From Butyriboletus loyo (lineage: Eukaryota; Basidiomycota; Agaricomycetes; Boletales; Boletaceae): a stretch of DNA of 64,000 bases. The notes under the pieces are model-generated. The model worked only from the letters and a program-made list of their open reading frames with translations. It made no database searches and was not told the DNA's origin. A program made the position numbers and the translations under genes. Positions 49,450 through 60,276 of this stretch are shown piece after piece. The stretch is from positions 1-64,000 of the forward strand of contig JBBPSI010000031.1 in NCBI GenBank assembly GCA_038093515.1, written 5' to 3'. Within the stretch, counting starts at the first letter, position 1. Every line of letters begins with the position of its first letter.

Positions 49450-50640
49450 ATGTCCACTCCGAAAGTCGAATACCGTCTGCCAGGTAAATCTGGCCTCCGA
49501 TTCTCCGTCCCTGTTGTAAGTCCCATGTGGAAGGTTTTAGTATGACTGCCACTGACCCTGACCGAATGTATCATTCACATAGCTAGGAGCCACGAGCTTC
49601 GGTTCACCTGTGCGTATGCCCCTCATCGCCGCGCTGTGAGATTGTAGCTTCATATGGTTGCCTCCAGCTATGGGCTATTATGAAAGCCGCATGGGATCTT
49701 GGCATTAATACGATCGATACCGCAAACGTCTGCTCCAATGGTGAATCCGAGTGTCCTCGTGCAAAGTTTATGCGAAAGATGCCTGCTTACTTGTTCCTGA
49801 GTTCTCCGCATTTCTCACCACCCCTTGTTAGTATCAAATCCCCCGCCACCAGATCGTGATCGCATCGTAATGCTTTGGTCTCGTCGCTGATGATCCAGGC
49901 ATCCGCACGATCATCGTTCCTGGCCTCGACAAACCGCCGCGGTACATCAATCAATGAGGACTCTCCCGCGCAGCCATCTTCAACGCGATCGAAACCGTTT
50001 GGAGACCCCTTACATTGATCTCCTCCAAATCCATCGACATGACTCCAACATCCCCGCCGAAGAAACAATGAAAGCCCTCCACAGCCTCATGCAGAGTGGC
50101 AAAGTGCGTTACTAATCGGCGCAAGCTCGATGCGGTGCTGGAGATTCGCCCACGTAGCCGAAAAGAATGGCTGCCGGGGCCCAGTTTGTCAGCATGCAAG
50201 ACCAACGCTCGATGCTTTACCACGAGGAACTTGAAGTGTGCCTCCATCGCGTAAGTCACTCTGATGGGTCATCTTTTGATGCCACGTAGATACCGGCGTG
50301 TTGTAAGACTCGGCGTCATCCCTTGGCCACGAGACCTCGCACGACCATTGGCACCGTATTTGAAAAAGAAGCCCCCAGAAGCCGACAAGACCATCATCAA
50401 CCGCGTCAAAGAATTCGCGAATAAACGGGGTGTTAAGACGGGACAGATCGCACCGGCGTGGGTCGGGCAAAAGATTGCGAGTCCCATCGTGGGTGTCAGC
50501 TTCATTCAAAGGTCGAAGGAGACATCATGTTGACACCGGAAGAACTAATGCCCTATCGTGAGGAGTCGTACGTATTTTTGGGTTCGTGCCGTGCCGTCAT
50601 TGATCTGATCGTTGTCAATAGATAGTTGTCAAAGCCCGTT
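49450..50640 (+). pseudogene. Decayed aldo/keto reductase copy
   Basis: Collinear with the intact gene at 51094-52460, from [20 protein letters not shown] to a remnant of the final exon near 50620-50640. Damage is extensive. The codon aligned with the catalytic Lys (SK in the intact copy) is TAA at 49868-49870. A second stop follows KVRY at 50113-50115, made by a small insertion. A deletion removes part of the [15 protein letters not shown] region. The exon-2 end and the exon-5 region SPLAGG... are also eroded. Exon/intron order is preserved, so it arose by DNA duplication rather than by retroposition. Confidence 0.9.
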
Positions 50641-50858
50641 CGTGGTGACGATTGAAGGCGGCATTGTGCGAGGCACTCAGTGTGCGCAGGCACTCATCAC
50701 ATCTCCCATGTATCTGATTTTGTAACAACAAGCATCACGATGGCGGTACGCTGACTACAGCTGTGCCACAAGACGAATCCGAACGATTGGGCTTACGGTG
50801 GCTTGATTACGAGCCAACAAGATATCGTGCACTAATCTCGGTCGACCCTGTCCCCCAG

Positions 50859-50980
50859 TTTCAATGTTGTCCACGTCAGTGAATCGGCCAGTGGTCAGAA
50901 CCAGTCAGGACCAGTCAGAATCCGTCAGAACCGCTCGGCTACCACCGGGAACCAGAAACTGTTTCAATGTTGTCCAGGTC
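50859..50980. repeat. Direct repeat pair and 10-bp tandem array between the reductase copies
   Basis: TTTCAATGTTGTCCA occurs at 50859-50873 and 50962-50976. Between them lie about four units of the form xCxGTCAGAA (50891-50938). This lies in the promoter side of the intact gene. A CGTCCT array at ~51048-51070 sits just before its ATG. Confidence 0.75.
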
Positions 50981-51093
50981 ATATCCTTCAAACGGCTTTG
51001 AAACCGGGACCATAAATAGAAAAACCTGCGTCTGAATCTGAGTCGCTCGTCCTCGTCCTCGTCCTCGTCCAACTTCCTTATCTTTTCTCTATC

Positions 51094-52460
51094 ATGTCCA
51101 CCCCCAAAGTCGAATACCGTCAGCTAGGCAAGTCCGGTCTCCGGGTCTCTGTCCCTATTGTAAGTCCCATGCAAGCTCTAGCTGCAACACGATATGACAG
51201 CCATCGACGCTGACCGAACGTGTGTGTGTGTATCATCATAGCTGGGAGCCATGAGCTTTGGTTCATCGAAATGGAGTGTGCGTATGCCCTCTCCCCTTCT
51301 CGAACCTCATGATCCTCGTTGCCGCGCCGCGCCAAGATCGGTACCCTGATATTCACATCCCCTTCATCCAGCCGTGGGTGCTCGACGAAGAGCCTGCTTT
51401 CGAAATCCTCAAAGCCGCATGGGACCTCGGCATTAACACGATCGACACCGCCAACATCTACTCCAACGGTGAATCTGAACGCCTCCTGGCCAAGTTCATC
51501 CAAAAGGTACCCCGTATTCTCTCCCTGTGGCCCTACGTTCTGATCGTCCTTGCTAGTATCAGATCCCCCGTCACCGGATAGTGATTGCGTCGAAATGCTA
51601 CGGCCTTGTCTCTGACGATGTCGGCGGCATGACGTTCGGCGTGTCTGGCCTCAAGGACCTACCACAATACGTCAACCAGAGTGGTCTGTCCCGCGCAGCC
51701 ATCTTCAACGCTACCGAGGCCTCTCTCGCACGCTTGGAGACCTCTTACCTCGATCTCCTCCAAATCCATCGATACGACCCCGAGGTCCCCGCCGAGGAAA
51801 CAATGAGAGCCCTCCACGACCTCGTTCAGAGTGGCAAAGTGCGCTACATCGGCGCAAGCTCGATGCGGTGCTGGCAATTCGCCCATCTCAACGAGGTAGC
51901 CGAGAAGAATGGCTGGACCAAGTTCGTCAGCATGCAAGACCAATACTCGTTGCTTTACCGCGAGGAGGTATGTCCCCATCGCTCGAGTTGCTTCGATGGG
52001 GCATCTTTTGACGCGACGTAGGAGCGTGAGATGCTGGCGTACTGTAAATTCAATGGAATCGGCGTCATCCCTTGGTCACCTCTCGCAGGAGGAGACCTTG
52101 CCAGGCCCCTTGGCACTGAATCCGTCCGAATCAACGCCATCAAAGGTACCGCATTTGAAAAGAAGTTCTCAGAGGCCGACAAGACCATCATCAACCGTGT
52201 CGAAGAACTTGCGAAGAAAAAGGGTGTCAAGATGGGACATATCGCACTGGCGTGGGTCGGTCAAAAGATTGCGAGTCCCATTGTGGGTGTCAACTCCATC
52301 GAGCGGCTCAAAGAGAGCATCGTGACCGGCATCACATTGACACCGGAGGAGGAGGCCTATCTTGAAGAGCCGTACGCATGCCTTGTTTTTCTCGATCATG
52401 TCGCTGTTTAACGTGTCTGTCCACAGATACGTCCCGCAACCAGTTCGTGGTCACTCATAA
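51094..52460 (+). CDS. Aldo/keto reductase
   Basis: NADPH-dependent aldo/keto reductase of the fungal/bacterial alcohol-oxidoreductase type; the substrate is unknown. Six exons (51094..51159, 51242..51277, 51372..51506, 51557..51967, 52022..52371, 52427..52460) total 1032 nt, or 343 residues. The catalytic tetrad is present: Asp and Tyr in [16 protein letters not shown], Lys in IVIASKCYG, His in [10 protein letters not shown]. The cofactor side is also typical ([33 protein letters not shown]). It begins [20 protein letters not shown] and ends [11 protein letters not shown]. It is the downstream, intact member of a tandem pair whose upstream member is a pseudogene. Confidence 0.94.
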
Positions 52461-52597
52461 AGGCATGGATAGGCGTAGATGTATACCTGTATGATTGTAG
52501 CAACAAACCCATTCGAGAAAGAGCCTGAATTATGCAAAATGAAAATACCTAAGAACACAGATGCGAGGAGAACCAAGTCAAATAGGAGGTCCTGGAA

Positions 52598-53145
52598 TCA
52601 AGTGGCTGGGTCATGTAACACAACAAGGAGAAACCGATCGTCTGTACGACCTCGTCAACCCTCGCGCTCTCGACCACAGAAGGGGAACAAACACACCTGG
52701 TGAAATCATCAACTCGTGCCGTTTCGTCCTGATTCTCATAAACCGAATACGATCCTGGAAAAAAAAACCCCCCGTTCGATGAGACGATACCCAAGCAAGC
52801 AAAGGCGGACACAAGACGACAGAGATGACCACGCACCCCATCATTCTCTTCTCCACTGACCTCTTCCAACCCCGTCTGCACACTCTCCACAATCCGTCCG
52901 ATCACGCTCGCATACTTTTTCCCGTGATCGCCCTCGAACACGACGCCCGAGTGTCGGATGATAGATACCTGGTCGCCGCGTGAAAGGAGAAGGTAGCCGA
53001 GGACGGAACGATGGGCCGAGAGTAGCGCGAGCGTTTGTTCGAGCTCGGGTGGCATGGGTGTGTGTGCGTGTGCGGTGTGTGTCCCAGACGTGGAGGAGGG
53101 TCGCTCGGTGGTGGTAGTGGAGGCTCCTGCGAGAGAGGTGTTCAT
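52598..53145 (-). CDS. Dynein light chain, roadblock/LC7 family
   Basis: Small dimeric light chain of cytoplasmic dynein. Exons 53145..52837, 52754..52697 and 52641..52598 give 136 residues. After a Ser/Thr-rich leader of ~35 residues (MNTSLAGASTTTTERPSST) comes the LC7 fold: LEQTLALLSAHRSVLGYLLL, IIRHSGVVFEGDHGKKYASV, IGRIVESVQTGLEEV, then across introns RIRFMRIRTKRHELMISPDD and the terminal strand RFLLVVLHDPAT. The start is the ATG at 53145; the frame stays open slightly upstream. The leader is longer than in animal roadblock proteins (~96 residues). Confidence 0.93.
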
Positions 53146-53225
53146 GGTGGGCAATATAACCTGCTCAAAGAGGGTTCAGGGTGTGAGGGTGTCCAAGGTA
53201 CAGGGTGTTTGTCGTACCATAACAG

Positions 53226-53465
53226 CGAGTTGCTGCACTGGCCCGCGTCAACAGACTAAAGACGCTATCGCTCGACGAGTCCGAAAAGGACATTACATAA
53301 GGGTGGGTAGAGCTTCTCAAAACGAGACTATTCGAGTACGACCTCCCAGATCGCTTCGATGCCGCAGAGCTCGACAAGCAGGTAGAGAAGGCTGTCGAAG
53401 ACGTTTTGGGTGACGTCTCGTCCATACGTGACTACGACGACCTCGTTCTCCACACTCTCTCCTGA
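53226..53465 (+). pseudogene. Gene remnant with in-frame stop, divergent from the LC7 gene
   Basis: A single frame reads RVAALARVNRLKTLSLDESE, KDIT, then TAA (53298-53300), then continues open with GWVELLKTRLFEYDLPDRFD, KQVEKAVEDVLGDVSSIRDY and ends LVLHTLS at a TGA (53463-53465). Both halves look like natural protein (regular amphipathic helices, acidic/leucine pattern), and no GT donor near the stop allows an intron. Either a nonsense-mutated relic or an unrecognised splice arrangement. I do not recognise the family. Its upstream exon, if any, would overlap the LC7 gene start. Confidence 0.45.
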
Positions 53466-54286
53466 GCGGATGACCGCTGTCTGCATCATGATATCTATGC
53501 TGCTGGTGTCGATATCATATTACCTACTTATCCATCTTTAATCCACACGCACGAGTTTGCAGGAGCTCCGAGCCGAACCTCATGCAGACCCTTCAGAACC
53601 TCATGCGCCCGCAAAAGACACTACATACCCGAAACAGAAAAACCTGACACGGAATACCTGAATGCGCAGGTGAAGTCTAGGAGCACCAGTGAGCGTATGC
53701 TATGGGAACATGGGACGAACCTAGGTCGAGGTAATGTTGTAAGCATCAAGTTCATCCATTGATCTGTGATTGTAACGACTCTGGTGTACGTACTGTGACC
53801 GAACGACTTGGATCGCTGTCGTTTCTCATCAAAGACGTATTACCGAGGTCTCGAATCTCGCGGTACCGTATGATTTGCGCTTTCAAGCATATCTCGTAAC
53901 TCTCCGTGGGTTTTGAGCAGCTATAATAATTGCGTGGTGCGTATGAAGATACGTCGTGTCCAAGTCACCGTTGGAGTTAGTTCCCAACGATGGCGGTGGT
54001 TGACCAAGGTCGGTCAAGATCGCGATATAAGGAAGGGAATCAGAGTCATGTTTTTTTTTGGGCTTGGCAACTCAATTGTCCACTCGTGCCAATGTCGTGC
54101 AAGGGTTGATGTGACGCTGAGACTTGGACCAGAGGTGTCCAAAATCTTGGCTCAGTTGGTTTGTAGACCTCGCCACAACTACTAGGAGAAGAGAGGCCAA
54201 CTACCGCCGGGCCGGACACGGTAAGAGTATTTGCCAACGTCGATTGTCACATTGGATGGACTACTAAATTCCCTTGCCAGACCCTA
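53466..54286. other. Intergenic region, 0.8 kb
   Basis: No gene or notable repeat seen, apart from a short T tract near 54050. Confidence 0.55.
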
Positions 54287-57200
54287 TCAACGGCGATTTC
54301 GACTCTGCCCAGCACCCATACCAACAACGTCTCTCTTACCCTGCAGCAGCTTCATCTCATCCTCATCCAACCCCGCCTCTGCCAAAATCTTCTCCACCTC
54401 TTCCAAGATCGGTTTATATTCCGCTAAAGAAGGTCGTGGCAGTGAATCAGTGTGAGGCGACCAGAAACCCAACCTGACCGACTCACCATACCGTGCCTCT
54501 GCCAGCCCAAATCCATCCCGACGTAATTGCTTTCCACGGCTATCGCTTGCACGATCCTGATGGGCTTTTTGTGCCCAGTATTCGCCTATACATAATCGTC
54601 ATTCTCGGTCGAACAACGCACCATCCAACGAGGACGTACGTGAGCGCGCATAGAACATAGCCAGCGTCTCTCCCGGCGCAGGCGTACTGATCACGTCTTC
54701 TGCTGAACGCGTTGCGTCTTTTGCAGAGACACCCATGAACGTCGTCGCTCGGGCTCGCAGGTCGTCCTAACGCACCACGAATGAGCCACGATGATCTGGA
54801 GAGGGTGATTTCTTTTAGCGTACCTTGTTGACTGGCTGTCCAGCTTCCGCTTCCGCTTCTTCTGCTTCTGCTTCTGCTTCTACTGTTGCATCCGCTTCCA
54901 CTTGTCCTTCTAGCCCCTCTTCACTCTCCACCTCCCGTCTCTTTCCCCCTTTATCCTTTCCTTTCCGCTTCTTATACTTCTCGTCCTCTGACTCTGTACC
55001 TCCTCCACTGTCCTCATTCTCCTCATCGTCATCGTCATCGCTCCCTTCATCTCCACTTTCCCCTTCTTCATCACTGCTCTCCTCAGCCTCGGTCGGAATA
55101 ACGATCCCACTGGGCTTGAGACACACGAACCGTTCTAATTTATCCAACTGGAGCGCATAAAAATCGTCCAGCGTATACTCGCGTGTGCCAAGTTCAAAGA
55201 TGCCGCCATAGCTAGACAGTAACAGAGTGCCAGGGTCCATACAAAATTGAATGGTAGGGACAGGAAAGATAAGACATACATGTACAGCGTGTTGCGGAGC
55301 ACCGCAAGCATAGCGTTGTAGCGTGGCACGGGTTTCGTCAGGTTTGGATCGTCGGGATCGACCTCGTCGTCGCACTTGGGTTCCGGAATGGGTTGTGTTG
55401 CTACTGGAGATCTAGTCTGCAATCAACGCTGAGTGTGCGATTGGCGCGAATGCGTGACCCGCACTTGCTTTTGTCTCCTCTCCATCATCTCCAGGATCCT
55501 CCTCGTGGTCGTCGAGGCCATGCGCGGGCGGAACCACCTCACCGCCCTTCACCTGCTTCTTCCTCCCTCCACCTCTCTTCTTCGGCTTCTTGAGATGCAT
55601 TGCGATCCATCGACCATGACCTCCCAGCTGGTATCCATACCTTCCATCCCCCCAAAAAAGTACATCAGTCCCTCGTTCGTGTTCATCACATGTGCGCCGA
55701 CAGAAAAACACGCACAAGTCATTCCAGAACACACTCTCCAATCCCTCTTCTCCCCGATCTTCGTCCGTCACCCCTCCAAACATCACCCCCGTTCCCTTGG
55801 CCGACCAGAGCCCCATCGTACACCCCGCCCGTGCCGTTGGCGTATGGGTCGACGATGCGGTCTTGCGTTTTTCCCATTTCAGCGTGAGGGGGGTCGGAAG
55901 GGATGGATCGAGGGCCATCCTGGATCCGTTGTTAGTGCATACGTATACATGTCAGTATGTAAATCGAGACGCACTTCAGGAACCAGGTGTCGTCGAGGAT
56001 GACGCCCAGGGGACGTTTCCCCTTGCTATATTCCTTACAGTAACCCCCTGTAGGACGGAATGCGGGTCAATTTCAGATCTGCTAGAAAGCATGATGGAAC
56101 GGACGGACCGTGTAGAACAATGCCGTCCGACGTGGGCAAGAAGGAGAAGCCGCTGCGAGGACTAACCATGCTGCTTTCAGCGGCGTCAAAACTGAGATCT
56201 AGAAGGACACGTACGAGGGCTTCCGTACCGACTCTTTAAACTCGATTTGACGCCATTTGTACTCTTGGATGTCAAATATCCATGTATCGTTAAGGTACTG
56301 GGCTATTACGGAAGTCTGCGTAAGCCAGCCGAGGTCATGACCGGGGATGTCATGTACTCACTTCGATATCCGGGATCATAAAATCCGCCAAACAAGACAA
56401 TAAAATGCTTCCACATGGTCATCCTATTCATGTTCAAAGCCGCAACTAAGCGACACAACGCACAAAGTATACAATCCCCACCCTACCGATGACCCGAGCG
56501 TGCGCTTGGTCGCACCTTGGTTTCTATTCTTTCCCAGGTATGCGTCGGAATATCAAGAACCCAAAAATCGCGATAGTGATGAAAGCTGTTTTGATGCAAG
56601 GAAGAAAACTCGCCACCTGCAACATTCGAGCGAGAACGATCGCTGTCAACAAACGTGCAAGGTTTCCGAATGACAATAACCGCACCAAAGAGATAGAGTT
56701 TTCCGCCGCCTGCAGGAGACGCGACGACACTGTGTGCAGAACGGGGACCGGGACAGGTTTGGGAGACAAATTTTCGCCATTCGTCCTGTGAAGACAAGAC
56801 GACATTGGTGGGATGTGACCTTGCGTCGTTCCAAGGCGTACCTTGTCAGGAGAGTAGCGAAACACGTCATTGTAAAAGTACTAGGTCATGGAAGGTCGGC
56901 AGGAACCGCAGGAGGCAATGGACATAATACACACTGCTTTCCCGTCTTCGCTGAAGTACTCACCTCCGATGCACCAAAGATGATTTCCATTCGGACATGG
57001 TATTAGAGTGGCATTAGCACGTCTACTCGGAGGTCCTTCCACAAGTTCTTCCGTGACCGTATGTGCTGCCTCCCATTCTTGTCGTATCTACTGGAATCAT
57101 GATATGAATGCTGATCAGAAACGATGATCGTGGATGCCAGGACACGAAGAGCGGAATTAGGATGTACTTTTTCTAGGATATCTTCGAGATCTTCGTCTTC

Positions 57201-57338
57201 TTGGTCATCTTTGTCGCGCTGAGATTTCGTGGCTTTCTTCTTTTCTTTGCGTGCAGTCTTTTGGGCGGCTTTGGTTTTCTTCTGTGCCTTTGCAGCCGTT
57301 TTTTTGGTTGATGCTGCACCGGGTTTGTCTTTCGCCAT
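54287..57338 (-). CDS. KEL3: Kelch-repeat protein (Kel3 / KLHDC4-like)
   Basis: Cytosolic beta-propeller of the yeast Kel3 / human KLHDC4 type; molecular role poorly defined. The start MAKDKPGAASTKKTAAKAQ opens a Lys-rich leader. Many exons follow; kelch blocks joined over introns include RRANATLIPCPNGNHLWCIG, GEYFSEDGKAYFYNDVFRY, CPGPRSAHSVVASPAGGGKL, FHHYRDFWVLDIPTHTWERI, RPSARSGHRMTMWKHFIVLF, PRSGFSFLPTSDGIVLHGGY, GVILDDTWFLKMALDPS and RNTLYIYGGIFELGTREYTL. A long acidic, Glu/Ala-rich segment (54.85-55.08 kb) precedes the C-terminal exon MKLLQGKRDVVGMG. I read at least nine introns; I give only the span because a few inner junctions near 55.4 and 56.2 kb are not fully settled. Confidence 0.88.
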
Positions 57339-57566
57339 GGTATTACATTCAAGATGATAGTATGAACTGGAGGTGAACCTGTCGGTAAACCGCTTGGGGC
57401 ATGATATTGACACAGCCACTGTGGATTCTTCGGCGCGAGAGTTCACGAGGTCTTGTATGTTCTGAGAGAAGATGCAAACCGACGAAGCTACGTCTAGTTG
57501 ACATGTAGTAGATCAGTTCGCCAACCACGCGACCGACTGCATGATTTTGAGAATACCCTGGACGCT

Positions 57567-58192
57567 CTAGGTCGTTCTGCTCCTTTGGGAACGCTCCACC
57601 TCAATTTCAGCCTCCATGTCCCTTGCAACAGCCTCTGCCCACGCGTCAAACCCTCCATTGTCGAATACCTCTGCTAGTCTTTGCTGAGCTGCATCGTGAT
57701 CAAAGACCGTTGGAGTTGAGGACTCGTGTGGTGGTGTTGATGCAGCAAAGAGAACGGGGTCACCATCGTGAGAGGTGGGTCGTCGATAGATTTTTGCTGT
57801 CAAGAGCGGCATGGAATGTGATACCCACGTTCGCATGCGTGCAGCAAATTCTTCAGTCTGTGTCGGACCTTCAGCCGTGGTGAGGGGTGCATGTGGTAGG
57901 GACGCACGTTGCGAACATCCAGACAGGCCATGACAGCAGCGACAGAAGCGGTTGCACTCGACATGACGATGGCAGTGGCGATGGCAAAGGCTTTAAGGGT
58001 GTAGAGAGGGGCGTTGAAGCGGTCTTGTTCGCTCGCTCTCGGAGGTGTTGGGGCAGAGACGGTGCGCGCTACAGATGGGGCTGGGGGTCGACGAATACGA
58101 ATACGGGGAGGAGGGGAGGTGTGGGCGACGACGCGTCGAGGAGGGGCAGCCGAGAGATGGATGGACCTGTAGCGGACTGGGAGGACCATCAT
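57567..58192 (-). CDS. Small protein with one hydrophobic segment
   Basis: Exons 58192..57908 and 57857..57567 (50-bp intron) close at 191 residues. The Arg-rich N-terminus (MVLPVRYRSIHLSAAPPRR) could be a mitochondrial presequence. It is followed by a Pro/Arg region, then a hydrophobic segment (TLKAFAIATAIVMSSATASV, AAVMACLDV) likely spanning a membrane, then a soluble tail (TEEFAARMRTWVSHSMPLL, RLAEVFDNGGFDAWAEAVA). No family is recognised. The frame upstream stays open to a non-ATG codon at 58201; the ATG at 58192 is chosen. Confidence 0.72.
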
Positions 58193-58227
58193 GGTAGCCA
58201 AGAGAGGGTCACAGCCACCTAAAACAT

Positions 58228-60115
58228 ATGATCGCTACCACCATGACCACATTCCCAAATGAACTTTGGATGACCGTCTTTGAGGAGCTGGACTCCCCAA
58301 GAGACCTCGCATCCATCGTACGCACAAACAAACGTTTCAAGTCTCTCGGCGTCAGAGTCCTCTACAGACACATCATCTGGTCAGACCCGCTCAAGTTCAT
58401 CAGAAACCACGCTTTCCTACAGGAAAATCCCACCCTTCGCTCCGTCACCCGCGCACTCACCCTCGGTATATCCACTGCGACCTCCCAGCTCGATCGCATC
58501 GAACAGATCAGCCGTGCAAGAGCCATCATACACCTCTCCGGTGACATCACCTTTATCCCTAGACCCAATCGCGCCCATGAAGCGCGCATCTTGGATGAAA
58601 TCGGCATCGCCAGTCCTGTCGACCTTCTTGCTTCGGACCATGTCACCGACACCATGTACAACCACGCCTTGACATTTGTCAACCTCCGAGAACTCACGTT
58701 CAACAGCATGGTCCTCCCAGACACCTTTTACGAACTTGTACATCGCTTCCCTGTACTCGATAAACTCGCCATCGAAAACTGTACCGCACCCCTCCGCCCT
58801 CGTCTCGCCAATCTTCACCCCCGAGACCTTCCCATCACTGAACTCACCATCGTCGGCATACGTGGCCGCCGAGATCCACGCGAGCTCCGCGCATTCGGAG
58901 AGGGTAAACACCTCCGTGTCATTCGCTTCGACTGGACTTGCTACATTTATAAACACTTTTGCGAAGTGCTCAACCCCCCCAACAACTGGGCCCAGGGCTT
59001 CGTCGTCGTTCTGCCCCCCGGCGTGACCACCCTGCCACCCTTGCACACTCTCCACCCCCCGGATACCACACCAACACCGCAATTCTTCCTCCCCGCTCAC
59101 CATGATCCAATCCCATCTCCCCACATCCACACCATCGACGTCAAATTTCCCGCTCAAAAATCATGGCAGTCCTATGTCTCTGAACCACACGACCACCTTA
59201 TCAACCCGTTTGCTGAGTTCTTGGCCAAGTGTCCTCGTGTCGCCGATTTGCGGATCAGAAATTACCTTCCCTGGCTCCGCTTACCCGATAATGCGCTCCC
59301 GAATCTGGTGTACTACCAGGGGCCATTGACGACAATCAAGTCCGTCGTCTCTGGTCCACGTCGACTAAAACACCTTACGATCAGGGACCCTACGGGTGGC
59401 CTAGCTGCATTGGAGAAATCTTTTAAAGAGATAGAGGCGAGCGGCGGCGGCCTCAACCTTGAGAGTCTCTCCGTGTTTATCGGCTGGTGGGACGACGAGA
59501 TCCTCTACGCTGTCCTCCACCATTTCAGCCGCCTAAAGCGACTCGAGATCATGTACAAAGAAGGGGATCCAACCGAAGTGCGTCCATTTTACTTCGTCCT
59601 CTTACGACGGGATGCAGCGCTCAATGGCCCGGTGCTTGCAGGAAATGGTGTTGGGCATGGGCGCCCATTTCTTTGGACTGATGCCCCGCTTGTGGTCTGT
59701 CCGCGTGTTCAAAGTAATGCCCCCCGGCGTCGACAATGTGGGCGCTATCGCTGAAAGCCTCACTGCGCGTGGGTATCCACATCGGTCGATACAACTCGCA
59801 CTAGGAGAGCTCATCGGGGTCGACGGTACCGAACGGGGTGAATTGGACGATGCCGAATTTGAAGAAGCCAAGTTCGGTACGGCGTCGTCATTACCGTGTG
59901 TGGGGTGGACGGGAAGTCCGGAAGAACCCGAGGAGGTCATTCTGAAAGAACTCATTCACGCATGGAATCGATATTGTCCAATGTTGAGGGAGATACAACT
60001 CAAGGCAGGGTATGTTTGGCGAAGAGCAGGTCCAGAGGATGTCTGGACGCAACGGGCGACGAAGGTGAGCCGCGTGCGGGACGCAGGGTTTGAGGAAGCA
60101 TGGCAAGGACGATGA
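58228..60115 (+). CDS. F-box protein
   Basis: Exons 58228..59577 and 59618..60115, with a 40-bp intron that is short but keeps frame, give 615 residues; the ATG at 58243 (MTTFPNELW) is also possible. The start MTTFPNELWMTVFEELDSP, DLASIVRTNKRFKSLGVRVL is an F-box. The long body has leucine-rich strands (LRELTFNSMVLPDTF, VLDKLAIENC, RVADLRIRNYLPWLRLPD, RLKHLTIRDPTGGLAALEK, LNLESLSVFIGWWDDEI), the usual substrate-binding part of fungal F-box proteins. Target unknown. It starts only 35 bp from the divergent gene at 58192. Confidence 0.82.
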
Positions 60116-60276
60116 TCAATGTAATTATCTATGGACGTGTGTTTTCGTTTTCTCGATACTACTGTAGTCCAATGATATCTGGGCCTTAGGGGCAAGCTAG
60201 ATTTGTAATCCCCTGCTTGCGTCAGTCCCACCGAAGCGAAACGCATTCTGCATCGCACAACGGGATTCGTAATGTC

